Source: Methanococcoides alaskense (lineage in GTDB: Archaea > Halobacteriota > Methanosarcinia > Methanosarcinales > Methanosarcinaceae). Taken from it: a stretch of 64,000 nt of DNA. The stretch covers positions 1 through 64,000 of the forward strand of contig NZ_JAQFFK010000005.1 of the NCBI RefSeq assembly GCF_027594145.1, given 5' to 3'. This document shows positions 44,652 through 52,836 of this stretch, one piece after another (the stretch's first letter is position 1; each line of letters starts with the position of its first letter). Both the position numbers and the translations under genes were made by a program. Under the pieces are notes generated by a model. That model ran no database searches, was not told the DNA's origin, and was given only the letters and a program-made list of their open reading frames with translations.

Positions 44652-45344
44652 ATGAAATTAATATTCAAAATTTTGATGATCCTTTTAATTTTATCTACAT
44701 TTACCTCAAGTGCATGTGCAGATGTGTTATTTCCCGGAACACGTGGTCTGGACAGATGTGTTAAAATAGTGAATCTGGATGAGTTCCCGGAAATTGTGCT
44801 GGTCGGACACATCACCGGTCCAGTTATACAGTGTGAAAATCCGTATATCATCAGCCCAGATAAATGCTTGACTAAGTTTTATAAAGCCAATGAACTGACG
44901 ATCTATGCTATCGATAAAGCTTATCTGGAAGCCAAAGGGCTTGAGAATATTGATCTGGAATCCGATCCAAACCTTTGTTCCTATGAAGTTGAGATCGATC
45001 CTGATTGGTATGTTGTGAATGAGGAAAATCCGTTTATCAGGGAAGATATCGAATATTCGATTGCCGGTTTTTCAGAGGACAAGCTAATAATCTATACATC
45101 AAGAAAAGTTTCAGAGTACAAGGCTGGCATTCCGGACAGGACCGAAACATTTGAAGAACCGGTCATACCGGGAATCAGGCTGACGATAAAAGAAAATGTG
45201 TCTTCTGTAGAAGAGAACATTTCTTCCATAGAAGAAGACGTATCAAAAGATGTGAAGCCAGTTCCGGATGAGGGCGAAGCAAACGATGAAGGGGTCTTAA
45301 ATTCCATTATTCGTTTTCTTAAAGGCCTTTTTAACGCTAAGTGA
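44652..45344 (+). CDS. secreted protein with acidic stalk
   Basis: About 230 residues. The signal peptide (MKLIFKILMILLILSTFTS, cleavage near CADV) is followed by a domain of about 130 residues with four conserved-looking Cys (RCVKIV, QCENPY, DKCLTK, LCSYEVEID), perhaps two disulfides. The C-terminus is Glu/Ser-rich, with NVS and NIS sequons, and ends in IIRFLKGLFNAK, an amphipathic helix. It precedes a membrane gene at 45350 and may form a pair with it. The family is not recognised. Confidence 0.6.
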   Translation: MKLIFKILMILLILSTFTSSACADVLFPGTRGLDRCVKIVNLDEFPEIVLVGHITGPVIQCENPYIISPDKCLTKFYKANELTIYAIDKAYLEAKGLENIDLESDPNLCSYEVEIDPDWYVVNEENPFIREDIEYSIAGFSEDKLIIYTSRKVSEYKAGIPDRTETFEEPVIPGIRLTIKENVSSVEENISSIEEDVSKDVKPVPDEGEANDEGVLNSIIRFLKGLFNAK

Positions 45345-45349
45345 TAAGG

Positions 45350-45715
45350 ATGATTTATGAATACAACTTTTTGCTTGCATTGCTCGTTACTTTGATAGTG
45401 GAGACAACAATCCTATTCGCAACTGTTCGTTATCTCTTCAAAACAGATCGGGCATCAATCCCTGATCCCTTGTTGATATTTGCAGGAACCTTTTCTTCCT
45501 TCTCAACACTTCCATACCTCTGGTTCGTACTGCCAATGTTCATTAGATCATATTCTAATTTGGTTTTGATCGGGGAATTTTCAGTGGTTCTTGTGGAAGC
45601 TGTGATCTACTGCTTTGTGTTGAAAGTGAGCATGAATAAAGCACTCTTCCTGTCTTTCATCTGTAACCTTACTTCCTTTTTAATAGGATTGGTATTACGT
45701 CCGATATTTCTGTGA
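45350..45715 (+). CDS. three- to four-helix membrane protein, partner of 44652
   Basis: About 121 residues, almost all hydrophobic: helices at about 4-24, 38-60, 66-84 and 92-115. A short charged loop FKTDRASIPD follows the first helix. It starts six bases after the secreted gene's stop, with GTGATAAGG as ribosome-binding site, suggesting co-expression. Function unknown. Confidence 0.6.
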   Translation: MIYEYNFLLALLVTLIVETTILFATVRYLFKTDRASIPDPLLIFAGTFSSFSTLPYLWFVLPMFIRSYSNLVLIGEFSVVLVEAVIYCFVLKVSMNKALFLSFICNLTSFLIGLVLRPIFL

Positions 45716-45890
45716 CTATATTTCGTATTCTGAAGTCTACACTTTGGTATGGTGGTAAAAAAGAATATTTATGATTGAATATTTCAATAGAATTTACATA
45801 AATGCTTTATACTAAATAAATCTTAATTAAAAGTAAAAAAATAATTTAGAATTAAATATTTATACTTATGTGATGGGGGTATTATGATAT

Positions 45891-46394
45891 ATGAATAAAC
45901 TAACCGACAAGCAACAATCGATCATGTTCTTTTGTCTTGGCATATTCACATTTCTTCTGAGCGGCTATCTTCTCAGAGGCATACATCCGCCACAATCGAT
46001 CTTTCTGATGTTTCTTGTCTACTTTTTATTAGTTGGTACCGGGATACTGATCTGCAAAGACAGATCGAGTGATCTTGTGGCAAAGGCGTTTGTCATATCA
46101 TTTGTAGCATTATTCTTTATCTCTGCGGGTTTTTTTGCATATAGTGGACACAAACACATGAATGCTAAATGGATAGATGCCGAGCAATTGCAGACCATTC
46201 CCGAGGAGTTTGCTGTTGTGACAGAAGAGGAATTAAACGACTATCCCGCACTCAAAGAAGCGATGGAAACTCCGGGCTATGTGAAAGCAGATCCTGATGA
46301 ATGGATGCGAACGATCGAGTTCCTTGATGAGAAGGGATCTTACGTTATCAAGGTGGGGGATGAATATTATGGGGTCGGGTTTGCAACTGCGTGA
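45891..46394 (+). CDS. three-helix membrane protein with C-terminal cytoplasmic or external domain
   Basis: 167 residues. Helices lie at about 12-30, 38-56 and 66-86. A soluble domain of about 75 residues follows (TIPEEFAVVTEEELNDYPAL, WMRTIEFLDEKGSYVIKVGD), similar to small archaeal regulatory or stress domains. The upstream 45716-45890 is AT-rich promoter sequence. No family is recognised. Confidence 0.55.
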   Translation: MNKLTDKQQSIMFFCLGIFTFLLSGYLLRGIHPPQSIFLMFLVYFLLVGTGILICKDRSSDLVAKAFVISFVALFFISAGFFAYSGHKHMNAKWIDAEQLQTIPEEFAVVTEEELNDYPALKEAMETPGYVKADPDEWMRTIEFLDEKGSYVIKVGDEYYGVGFATA

Positions 46395-46452
46395 AAAAGT
46401 GTAATTGGAATTATAATTCCATTTTAAATTTCACACCCAACAGCCATTACTA

Positions 46453-47193
46453 TTAATCCAGCTTTTCCAGACTCAGCCTGAAAACTTCAATACCTGCACC
46501 ACGACATGCTGTCATTCTGCTACTGTCAATATCTGCACAGACGATGCCCAGGCGTATATCTTCGACATTCACTCCGTACTTTTCAGCATAGGGGAGCTTG
46601 AACCTCTGTACCTGTCCGATGGCATTATCCCTTGCGTTTATCTCGATCTCTATCAGGAAATGCTTGTCCTGTGAGTCTGTAAAAACAGCATCTATCCTGC
46701 CACCTTCAACCTCTACTTCCACTTCGTGGAATGTTAGTCCGGGTTCGATAAGTTCAGGGATACTGGATATCATCCTTGAAATGTCATCTTCGGAAATATG
46801 TTTGGACTCAAGGGCATCCTCTACATTTGGTGACCTCATTATCAGATTCAGGTATTGAATAGCAGTCGTCATCTTGTTGTTTTTCACATTAGGATAGACT
46901 GCAATGTCCTTTCCATCTCTGGAATGAACGAGTATTCCCACATTGCTGAGATTCTTCTTGCGTGAGATCGGAAGAGAACCTCTGCCCTTGCTAACAACAC
47001 CGATCGTATTCCTTCGGCTCAATATGCGTATGTTCTCCAGAACATCTTCCTGTTCGTTTTCTGAAAGGTCCTCTATCTTAATGATCGTATAATCACAATC
47101 ATGTTCTTCCTTGACAGCCTGAAGGGTCCTCAATACCGATTCTGCTACTTCCACCGGAGTGTCATCTCTTACATAATACCTGAAATTATCCAT
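46453..47193 (-). CDS. NucS/DUF91-like nuclease-fold protein with altered active site
   Basis: 246 residues. The C-terminal part GGRIDAVFTDSQDKHFLIEI followed by EINARDNAIGQVQRFKLPYA has the layout of NucS-type PD-(D/E)xK nucleases (GRIDxL...xxIExK...AIGQLxRY). The Lys of ExK is replaced (IEIEINA), so catalysis is doubtful. The N-terminal 100 residues are unlike NucS and include a basic loop RGSLPISRKKNLS. It could bind DNA without cutting. The gene is monocistronic. Confidence 0.6.
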   Translation of the reverse strand: MDNFRYYVRDDTPVEVAESVLRTLQAVKEEHDCDYTIIKIEDLSENEQEDVLENIRILSRRNTIGVVSKGRGSLPISRKKNLSNVGILVHSRDGKDIAVYPNVKNNKMTTAIQYLNLIMRSPNVEDALESKHISEDDISRMISSIPELIEPGLTFHEVEVEVEGGRIDAVFTDSQDKHFLIEIEINARDNAIGQVQRFKLPYAEKYGVNVEDIRLGIVCADIDSSRMTACRGAGIEVFRLSLEKLD

Positions 47194-47399
47194 ACTATCA
47201 CACTTACAACCTCTCTATATAATAATGAGAACTATTTACGTAGGAGTGTTTTGTAATTCTAAAATGACTTTCAAAAATTTAATTGTTCGATCTATCCATC
47301 ATTATATTCAAAGATGCTTGTACTCTTCTTTGAAAGCAAAGTTCGTTAAAGGGCATAATACTAAATTATTGTAATTGATTCTAAATATTGTCCTTTTTT

Positions 47400-47606
47400 G
47401 GCTTTGTAGAAATCCTTTTGATCAAGGAGGTTTGGATCACGGTTTCACTCAGCTGTTATGCAGCTGAGTGCCTTCTTATCTATCGATCAGAAGGTGCGTT
47501 GGAGTAAACGGATACAAACATATGCCTGTTTTCACCTGTTGATAGACAACTCTTGAATTTCATCAACTCATATATTTCATTATTTTTGAGGATATCTACA
47601 GAGTCC
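47400..47606. mobile_element. MITE-like element with internal 10-bp perfect hairpin
   Basis: The ends are GGCTTTGTAGAAATCC and GAGGATATCTACAGAGTCC, matching the inverted ends of the 30377-30506 family. The 207-bp body differs and contains CACTCAGCTG TTATG CAGCTGAGTG at about 47448-47472. No protein is encoded inside. Confidence 0.6.
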
Positions 47607-47828
47607 ATATATTCGCTTTTGCAAAGGTCTCATGATGTGATAAGTGATCTGAAAATCATAATATCATTTAGACTTCCCACCGTATTCCGTTTATTTGGTT
47701 ATGAAAAAACTAATACAGTAACAATTATGGATGTTAAATACAAGAAAGAATCATTTATACCAGAAAATAGCATTGTTATTGGGGCTGTGAAATATCTTCA
47801 GGTTAATTTACAGAACCACTCCAAATGA
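47553..47828 (+). CDS. questionable 91-residue open reading frame
   Basis: The frame lies mostly after the MITE-like element. The right half reads like protein (TVTIMDVKYKKESFIPENSI and AVKYLQVNLQ), the left half does not. No ribosome-binding site or homologue is recognised. It may be the end of an older gene disrupted by the element. Confidence 0.25.
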   Translation: MNFINSYISLFLRISTESIYSLLQRSHDVISDLKIIISFRLPTVFRLFGYEKTNTVTIMDVKYKKESFIPENSIVIGAVKYLQVNLQNHSK

Positions 47829-47891
47829 TAATTTTAAATAGATGTGCATAGATTTTACTATCGATATATAAAATAATTGGGTTGAAAGATA

Positions 47892-49484
47892 ATGGGGACA
47901 AATTTAAAGATCGGGATGTTCTCTTGGGAGAGTTTACATTCGATCAAAGTGGGTGGTATAGCTCCGCATGTTTCCGAACTTGCTGAAGCTCTTGCGAAGA
48001 CAGGACATTCAGTCCACATATTTACCAGAAATAATGGACTGGAGCCATATGGAGTGGTCAATGGAGTTCACTACCATCGGGTGGAACATTCTCTCTCAGG
48101 AGGCATTGTCCAGCAAATGGATAGCATGTGTGATTCAATGTACTCGAGATTCCTTGATGTTACGAAGGAATATGGCAAGTTCGATATATTGCATGCACAT
48201 GACTGGCATCCTTTTAATGCGGTCTCAAGGATCAAATATGAATTTGGTATACCTTTTATGTTCACATATCACAGTACCGAATGGGGGCGGAATGGTAACA
48301 AACATGGAAACTGGTGGGAAGCCGGGGAAATATCCCACAGGGAATGGAAAGCTGGATATGAATCCGTGAAGGTCATATCTACATCACAGCAACTTACAGA
48401 TGAGATCAAGTTCCTGTACCAGATACCCGATGAGAAGATCTCGATAATTCCAAATGGTATCTTTCATGGAAAAATAAAAAAGGATGTTGATGCGGGTGAA
48501 GTGAAAGAAAGATTAGGTGTCCATCCTCTCGCACCGGTTGTTCTGTTCATAGGACGTATGAGCTACCAAAAAGGTCCGGATCTGCTTGTTGAAGCTATCC
48601 CTGAAGTGCTGGATCATCGCTGGGACACGGAATTTGTTTTCATCGGTGAAGGTGAAATGCGTCCTCCCTGTGAAGCTCTTGCAAATGCCGAAAAAGTTTC
48701 ATATAATTGTCATTTCCTGGGATATGTGGATGATGAAACGGCCAGGGACTGGATCAATGCATGTGATATTCTCTGTATTCCAAGCAGGAACGAACCTTTT
48801 GGTATCGTTGTTCTTGAAGGGTGGGATGCCGAAAGGACCATTGTTGCAACAGATGCTGTCCAAATAATCAATAATTTCGTTGATGGTATCCTTGTCTACA
48901 AAAATCCGGATTCTATTGCATGGGGCATAAATTACGTACTTGATGACCTCTCCAATGATAGCATGAGAAAGGCTGGTAGAGAACTTATTGAGACCAGGTA
49001 CAACTGGCTCAATATCGCAGAAAATACAATTGAAGCATACAATTTGGATGATCAAAATGATTGGATAGATGGGACTACACTTGGGCAAACAAAAAATTTT
49101 TGGTGGAAAATTGATGATGATCTCAACCTTTCCATAAGTAGGGAATTTAATTCGTTAAATGGCGAGCTCAAGGTTGATAAGCTCATAATGAAGGATGAAT
49201 TGGGTAAATTGGATGATTATATGGCAGATGAACACTGGAAAGGTCTGTCAAATAACGTAGCTAAATTAAGAAACGGGACCGAAAAAGAAGGTATTGGAAA
49301 ATTCCTTTATAATGATCTCCATTGGACAAATACAGAAGCTCAGCTATCAAGTCACATCGGATCAATATTCTATCGGGCTGGGGTGTGGGAGTACAATGGA
49401 AAAAAGAGAGGAATTCAATTTAGAAAAATAACAGGTGATTGGTACAAGTTGATGAAAAGCTACTATGATGGGTGCATTAAATAA
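47892..49484 (+). CDS. glycosyltransferase family 4 (glycogen-synthase-like) with C-terminal extension
   Basis: 530 residues. GT-B fold: the N-terminal lobe has KVGGIAPHVSELAEALAKTG and HAHDWHPFNA. The C-terminal lobe has VLFIGRMSYQKGPDLLVEAI, and IPSRNEPFGIVVLEGWDAE carries the conserved E-x7-E for the sugar nucleotide. A further about 130 residues (from about 395) rich in Trp and Asn form an unusual extension not typical of the family. It would transfer a sugar from a nucleotide donor, possibly to a glucan or surface glycan. Monocistronic. Confidence 0.88.
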   Translation: MGTNLKIGMFSWESLHSIKVGGIAPHVSELAEALAKTGHSVHIFTRNNGLEPYGVVNGVHYHRVEHSLSGGIVQQMDSMCDSMYSRFLDVTKEYGKFDILHAHDWHPFNAVSRIKYEFGIPFMFTYHSTEWGRNGNKHGNWWEAGEISHREWKAGYESVKVISTSQQLTDEIKFLYQIPDEKISIIPNGIFHGKIKKDVDAGEVKERLGVHPLAPVVLFIGRMSYQKGPDLLVEAIPEVLDHRWDTEFVFIGEGEMRPPCEALANAEKVSYNCHFLGYVDDETARDWINACDILCIPSRNEPFGIVVLEGWDAERTIVATDAVQIINNFVDGILVYKNPDSIAWGINYVLDDLSNDSMRKAGRELIETRYNWLNIAENTIEAYNLDDQNDWIDGTTLGQTKNFWWKIDDDLNLSISREFNSLNGELKVDKLIMKDELGKLDDYMADEHWKGLSNNVAKLRNGTEKEGIGKFLYNDLHWTNTEAQLSSHIGSIFYRAGVWEYNGKKRGIQFRKITGDWYKLMKSYYDGCIK

Positions 49485-49894
49485 CTTGATCTTGAGCAAT
49501 TATAATATCATTGACCTTAAGTGATGGACCTTAAGGATATATGGGGAAATATGAATAAATAAGCATACTGGAAGCAGTGAATCTGCCATCCTTTATGTGT
49601 AGTTTATTCTATCAACATGCATATTGACCCCATGGCCTATGAATTTCCTAAAGCAAATTCTGTCAAGAGCTTTCTTTTCAAGTTAGTGGGGTCAGATAAA
49701 CCCTAAAATTGTCGCAATACTAACATCTTGAGCATGACGATCTCATCAAGGTTTGATCTGCAACCTTACTCTGTTTTGCTTATACATTTCTGCTATAATT
49801 GAAAAAAATGGTTTCCAATCTCTGACATATTATATTTCTGAGATTTGTCTCCGGGATTTTCTAGAATACTTTTCCCGTATGGTGCTTACAATCT
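49485..49894. other. intergenic region, no gene seen
   Basis: About 410 bases between the glycosyltransferase and the operator cluster. No reading frame has recognisable features, and no strong repeat or RNA fold was found. Confidence 0.5.
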
Positions 49895-49895
49895 A

Positions 49896-49976
49896 TTTCA
49901 ACTTAATTTGAAACCGCCATCTATAAATATGTATTTCAACATTCTTTGAAATAGCAAGTTTCAATATTATTTGAAA
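49896..49976 (+). promoter_or_regulatory. three copies of TTTCAA-N6-TTGAAA operator around a TATA box
   Basis: Dyads lie at 49896-49913, 49932-49953 and 49959-49976; all share TTTCAA, six bases, TTGAAA. A TATA box (CTATAAATATG) lies at 49921-49931 between the first and second. The second and third overlap the expected start of transcription, so a dimeric winged-helix repressor (ArsR type would fit) is likely. No such regulator gene is adjacent. Confidence 0.75.
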
Positions 49977-50035
49977 TGCCTTGAAGCTGCTCAATTGACA
50001 AAAATTACTGTATGATAAAGACAGGATGAGATCGT

Positions 50036-50269
50036 ATGAAAATAGAAATATTAGGTACGGGATGTGCAAAGTGCGTTAAGACAAAAGAGATAGTTGAAAA
50101 AGCTCTTCAGGAAAGTGGGCTCCATGCGGATGTTGTCAAGGTTGAAGATTATGAGACCATTCTTTCCTATGGAGTAATGATCACTCCCGGGCTTGTCATT
50201 GACGGTGAGGTAATGATCGCCGGCAGAGTTCCCAGTGTGGACAATGTCAAAAAATGGATCACCGGATAA
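50036..50269 (+). CDS. small thioredoxin-like redox protein
   Basis: 77 residues. LGTGCAKCVKTKEIVEKALQ carries the redox-active Cys-x-x-Cys of the redox-active disulfide protein 2 family, and MITPGLVIDGE supplies the cis-proline. Such proteins accompany ArsP-like permeases and DGC proteins. It is the first gene of an operon controlled by three identical operators. It probably reduces or delivers a thiol-bound substrate. Confidence 0.9.
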   Translation: MKIEILGTGCAKCVKTKEIVEKALQESGLHADVVKVEDYETILSYGVMITPGLVIDGEVMIAGRVPSVDNVKKWITG

Positions 50270-50330
50270 TGATACAGTCCAATTTCCATGATACAGTATT
50301 ATAATTATAAAATTAGAAAAGGTATTAAAA

Positions 50331-50711
50331 ATGACTGAAAATATGAAATGTGGCTGTGAATGTGATTCAGAGATCGTTGGTATCTATCCATGTTCAGGTT
50401 CAGCGAATGTAGGTATCATCTCTAACCAGCTGGCAATAGGACTGACAAAAGCTGGGAAGGGCAAGATGTTGTGTACCGCCGGAATCGGTGCAATTATCCC
50501 CGGTCAGTTGAGGTCTGCAGAGGGTTGTGACAGGGTAGTTGTGATAGATGGCTGTCCAATGAACTGTGCCTCTAAAATTTTCGAGAACGCCGGGATGGCA
50601 GTGGATGAACATATAATTGTCACCGAACTTGGCGTGAAGAAGACAAAGGATATGGAGATCGAGGATTCGGTGATCTCAGAGAGCCTGGAAAAGTGTGTCA
50701 AGCTTTTCTGA
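50331..50711 (+). CDS. DGC-domain putative zinc-binding protein
   Basis: 126 residues. CGCECDSEIVGIYPCSGSAN, MLCTAGIGA and VVIDGCPMNCASKI carry the cysteines and the D-G-C motif of the DGC family (PF08859). The family is often found beside metal or arsenic permeases. It lies 60 bases after the thioredoxin-like gene, with AGAAAAGG before the ATG. It could bind a metal or sulfur species taken over from the thioredoxin. Confidence 0.85.
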   Translation: MTENMKCGCECDSEIVGIYPCSGSANVGIISNQLAIGLTKAGKGKMLCTAGIGAIIPGQLRSAEGCDRVVVIDGCPMNCASKIFENAGMAVDEHIIVTELGVKKTKDMEIEDSVISESLEKCVKLF

Positions 50712-50864
50712 TCGCTTTTTATGATCTTTATGAAAACGAAAAGGATGCTAAAATATAACGTATCTACTAAAACAGTGATGTTATAAGATACATGACAGGT
50801 GTGAGCCAGCCTTATAATTCAAAGATGCTGTCCCCTGTCAATTAACTCTGGAGGAAATGATACT

Positions 50865-51830
50865 ATGGTTGACGTGTTCTATCCCATGCAGTGGATAGCA
50901 GATAAGGTCACCTACGATCTACTTGGGATCGAAGCCACCACAGGTCTTGCAAAAAGCCTGAATTTTATTATCTACGATGTACTGAAGATATTCGTACTTC
51001 TTTCTGTAATGATTTTCCTTATAGCTTACATGAGGTCCTATATTACTCCTGAGAAATCCAGAAGGATACTTGGGGGCAAAAAAGGACCGGTATACAATGT
51101 AGCTGCATCACTTGTGGGTACTGTTACCCCATTCTGTTCATGTTCATCTGTTCCGATCTTCATCGGTTTCATTGAAGCAGGCGTACCCCTTGGTGTGACA
51201 TTTTCGTTCCTCATCACCTCGCCTCTTGTTAATGAAGCAGCCATTGCCGTGCTCTGGGCTACATTGGGATTCAAGGCTACCGCACTCTACGTTGTTTCAG
51301 GTGTTGTCATCGGTGTTGTCGGAGGTTATATAATAGGCCTGCTCAAGCTTGAGAGACACGTTGCAGGCTTTGTCTATGATGTCCACTCCCTACCTTTTAA
51401 GGAAGCTGAGATGGGCTCCAGACAGAGGTTAGATTATGCGGTTGAAGAGGTCAAAAGCATTGTAGGTAAGGTCTGGTTCTATGTTATCATAGGTGTAACT
51501 CTTGGGGGTATATTCCACGGATTTGCTCCAGAAGGAATACTTGCACAGTATGCAGGAAAAGATAATATCTTCGCTGTCCCTGTTGCAGTACTGATAGGTG
51601 TACCACTCTATTCCAATGTCATGGGTCTGATCCCTGTGGTTGAAAGTCTTATTGGAAAAGGGCTCCCCATCGGTACATCCCTGGCATTCCTGATGTCTGT
51701 CACTGCAGTATCACTGCCTGAGATGATCATATTGAAAAAGGTGCTTAGCAATGAACTGATCGCCCTGTTCGTGGCGATAGTGGCAGTAGCTGTGATATTC
51801 ACAGGATATATGTTCAATGCGGTTCTGTAA
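50865..51830 (+). CDS. DUF318/ArsP-type permease
   Basis: 321 residues, about eight helices in two halves. GTVTPFCSCSSVPIFIGFIE carries the conserved CSCSSVP motif of the permease family (PF03773, COG0701), and NVMGLIPVVE is the repeated second-half motif. Family members export organoarsenicals or other thiol-reactive metalloids. GGAGG lies 12 bases before the ATG. The gene ends the thioredoxin/DGC/permease operon. The inverted repeat TGACAGG...CCTGTCA upstream at about 50790-50842 might be a further control element. Confidence 0.9.
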   Translation: MVDVFYPMQWIADKVTYDLLGIEATTGLAKSLNFIIYDVLKIFVLLSVMIFLIAYMRSYITPEKSRRILGGKKGPVYNVAASLVGTVTPFCSCSSVPIFIGFIEAGVPLGVTFSFLITSPLVNEAAIAVLWATLGFKATALYVVSGVVIGVVGGYIIGLLKLERHVAGFVYDVHSLPFKEAEMGSRQRLDYAVEEVKSIVGKVWFYVIIGVTLGGIFHGFAPEGILAQYAGKDNIFAVPVAVLIGVPLYSNVMGLIPVVESLIGKGLPIGTSLAFLMSVTAVSLPEMIILKKVLSNELIALFVAIVAVAVIFTGYMFNAVL

Positions 51831-51889
51831 AAAAGGATGCCTGATGAGCAAGATATTTGATCTTGCTCCTCTTGCTTTTTCCAAAAAAA

Positions 51890-51955
51890 TCAATAGAGAT
51901 CTTCCACTCCAATAGTTCCGTTGTGCAGTTCAGTGATCTTCTCTTTAATCTTCTT
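51890..51955 (-). pseudogene. 3' remnant of a histidine kinase
   Basis: The minus strand reads KKIKEKITELHNGTIGVEDL then Tyr and TGA. It matches the C-terminus of the kinase at 52837-54405 (KKITELHGGHIGVED). The fragment starts inside the end of the CBS gene. Nothing of the rest of a kinase is left. Confidence 0.65.
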
Positions 51956-52538
51956 CATCTCTGCAGCTCTCGCACAATATTCTCCCATCTACTGTTGCAA
52001 GATCAACTAAATAGTAACCACATCTCTGGCATATTCCCCCCTGATATTCTTCTTCCGCCATAACATTTTGTTCGTGGTTCATTTCTATGAGATCTGCCAG
52101 TATCGTAGTCAATCCGGGTGCTATCGTAAGTAGGTCCCTGACTGTGATGATGCCCAAAATCTTCCCATTCTGCATTACAGCAAGTCTGCGAATATTGGTC
52201 TTAGACATTATTTTAGAAGCATCTATGACATTCGTGGATGGTTTGATCATTATCAAGGGAGATGACATGAGCATGGAAGCAGAGACATTTTCAGGTTTCT
52301 TGTTCTTTGCTACTATTTCTCTTATCATGTCTCTTTCAGTTATGATCCCCACTGCCTTATCGTTCTTTGTTACGATTATGCTGCCCACATTGTGCTCTAT
52401 CATCTCCTTTCCGACTTTTAGAGCACTTTCCTCGATATCTGTGGTAATCACTTTTTCTGTCATTACTTCCTTGACCGAGATATATTTCTCGATCTCTTTA
52501 ATAGATTCGTTTGTCTCCTGATCATTTGTAGTATCCAT
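51945..52538 (-). CDS. CBS-pair protein with C-terminal zinc ribbon
   Basis: 197 residues. Two CBS domains (VKEVMTEKVITTDIEESALK and SSPLIMIKPSTNVIDASKIM) are followed by a zinc ribbon, ICQRCGYYLVD and LCESCRDEED. CBS pairs bind adenine nucleotides; the ribbon may contact nucleic acid or another protein. It is a regulator-type architecture common in methanogens. Monocistronic, with the kinase gene 300 bases upstream in the same orientation. Confidence 0.88.
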   Translation of the reverse strand: MDTTNDQETNESIKEIEKYISVKEVMTEKVITTDIEESALKVGKEMIEHNVGSIIVTKNDKAVGIITERDMIREIVAKNKKPENVSASMLMSSPLIMIKPSTNVIDASKIMSKTNIRRLAVMQNGKILGIITVRDLLTIAPGLTTILADLIEMNHEQNVMAEEEYQGGICQRCGYYLVDLATVDGRILCESCRDEED

Positions 52539-52836
52539 AACTATAGTTCCCCCATCCTATTTTAGCAATGGAATGTTAATCCCACTGTACTAATAATTTC
52601 CCACTATTTAGAAAGTTTGTTTTTGATCATATATATGTGCTTGCGTGGAGGAGGGGTTGGGGAAATGGGCCTGAATGTCTTTGGGTTCAGAAAGAGTGTC
52701 TTTTCGCAGTAGCTGCAAATGGTTTTAAGGTAGGACTCTAACGTATGTGTTACGAATTAAGAACCTCTGCAAAGTTCCCAGTTTCCTCTATGCAAGCCGA
52801 AGAACTTTTTTTGTATATTATCTGAAAAAATGAGCC

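Noticed and set aside
49932-49976. CRISPR-like repeats in the TTTCAA dyads
   Set aside because: Only three short imperfect dyads with unequal spacing at a promoter; this is an operator pattern.
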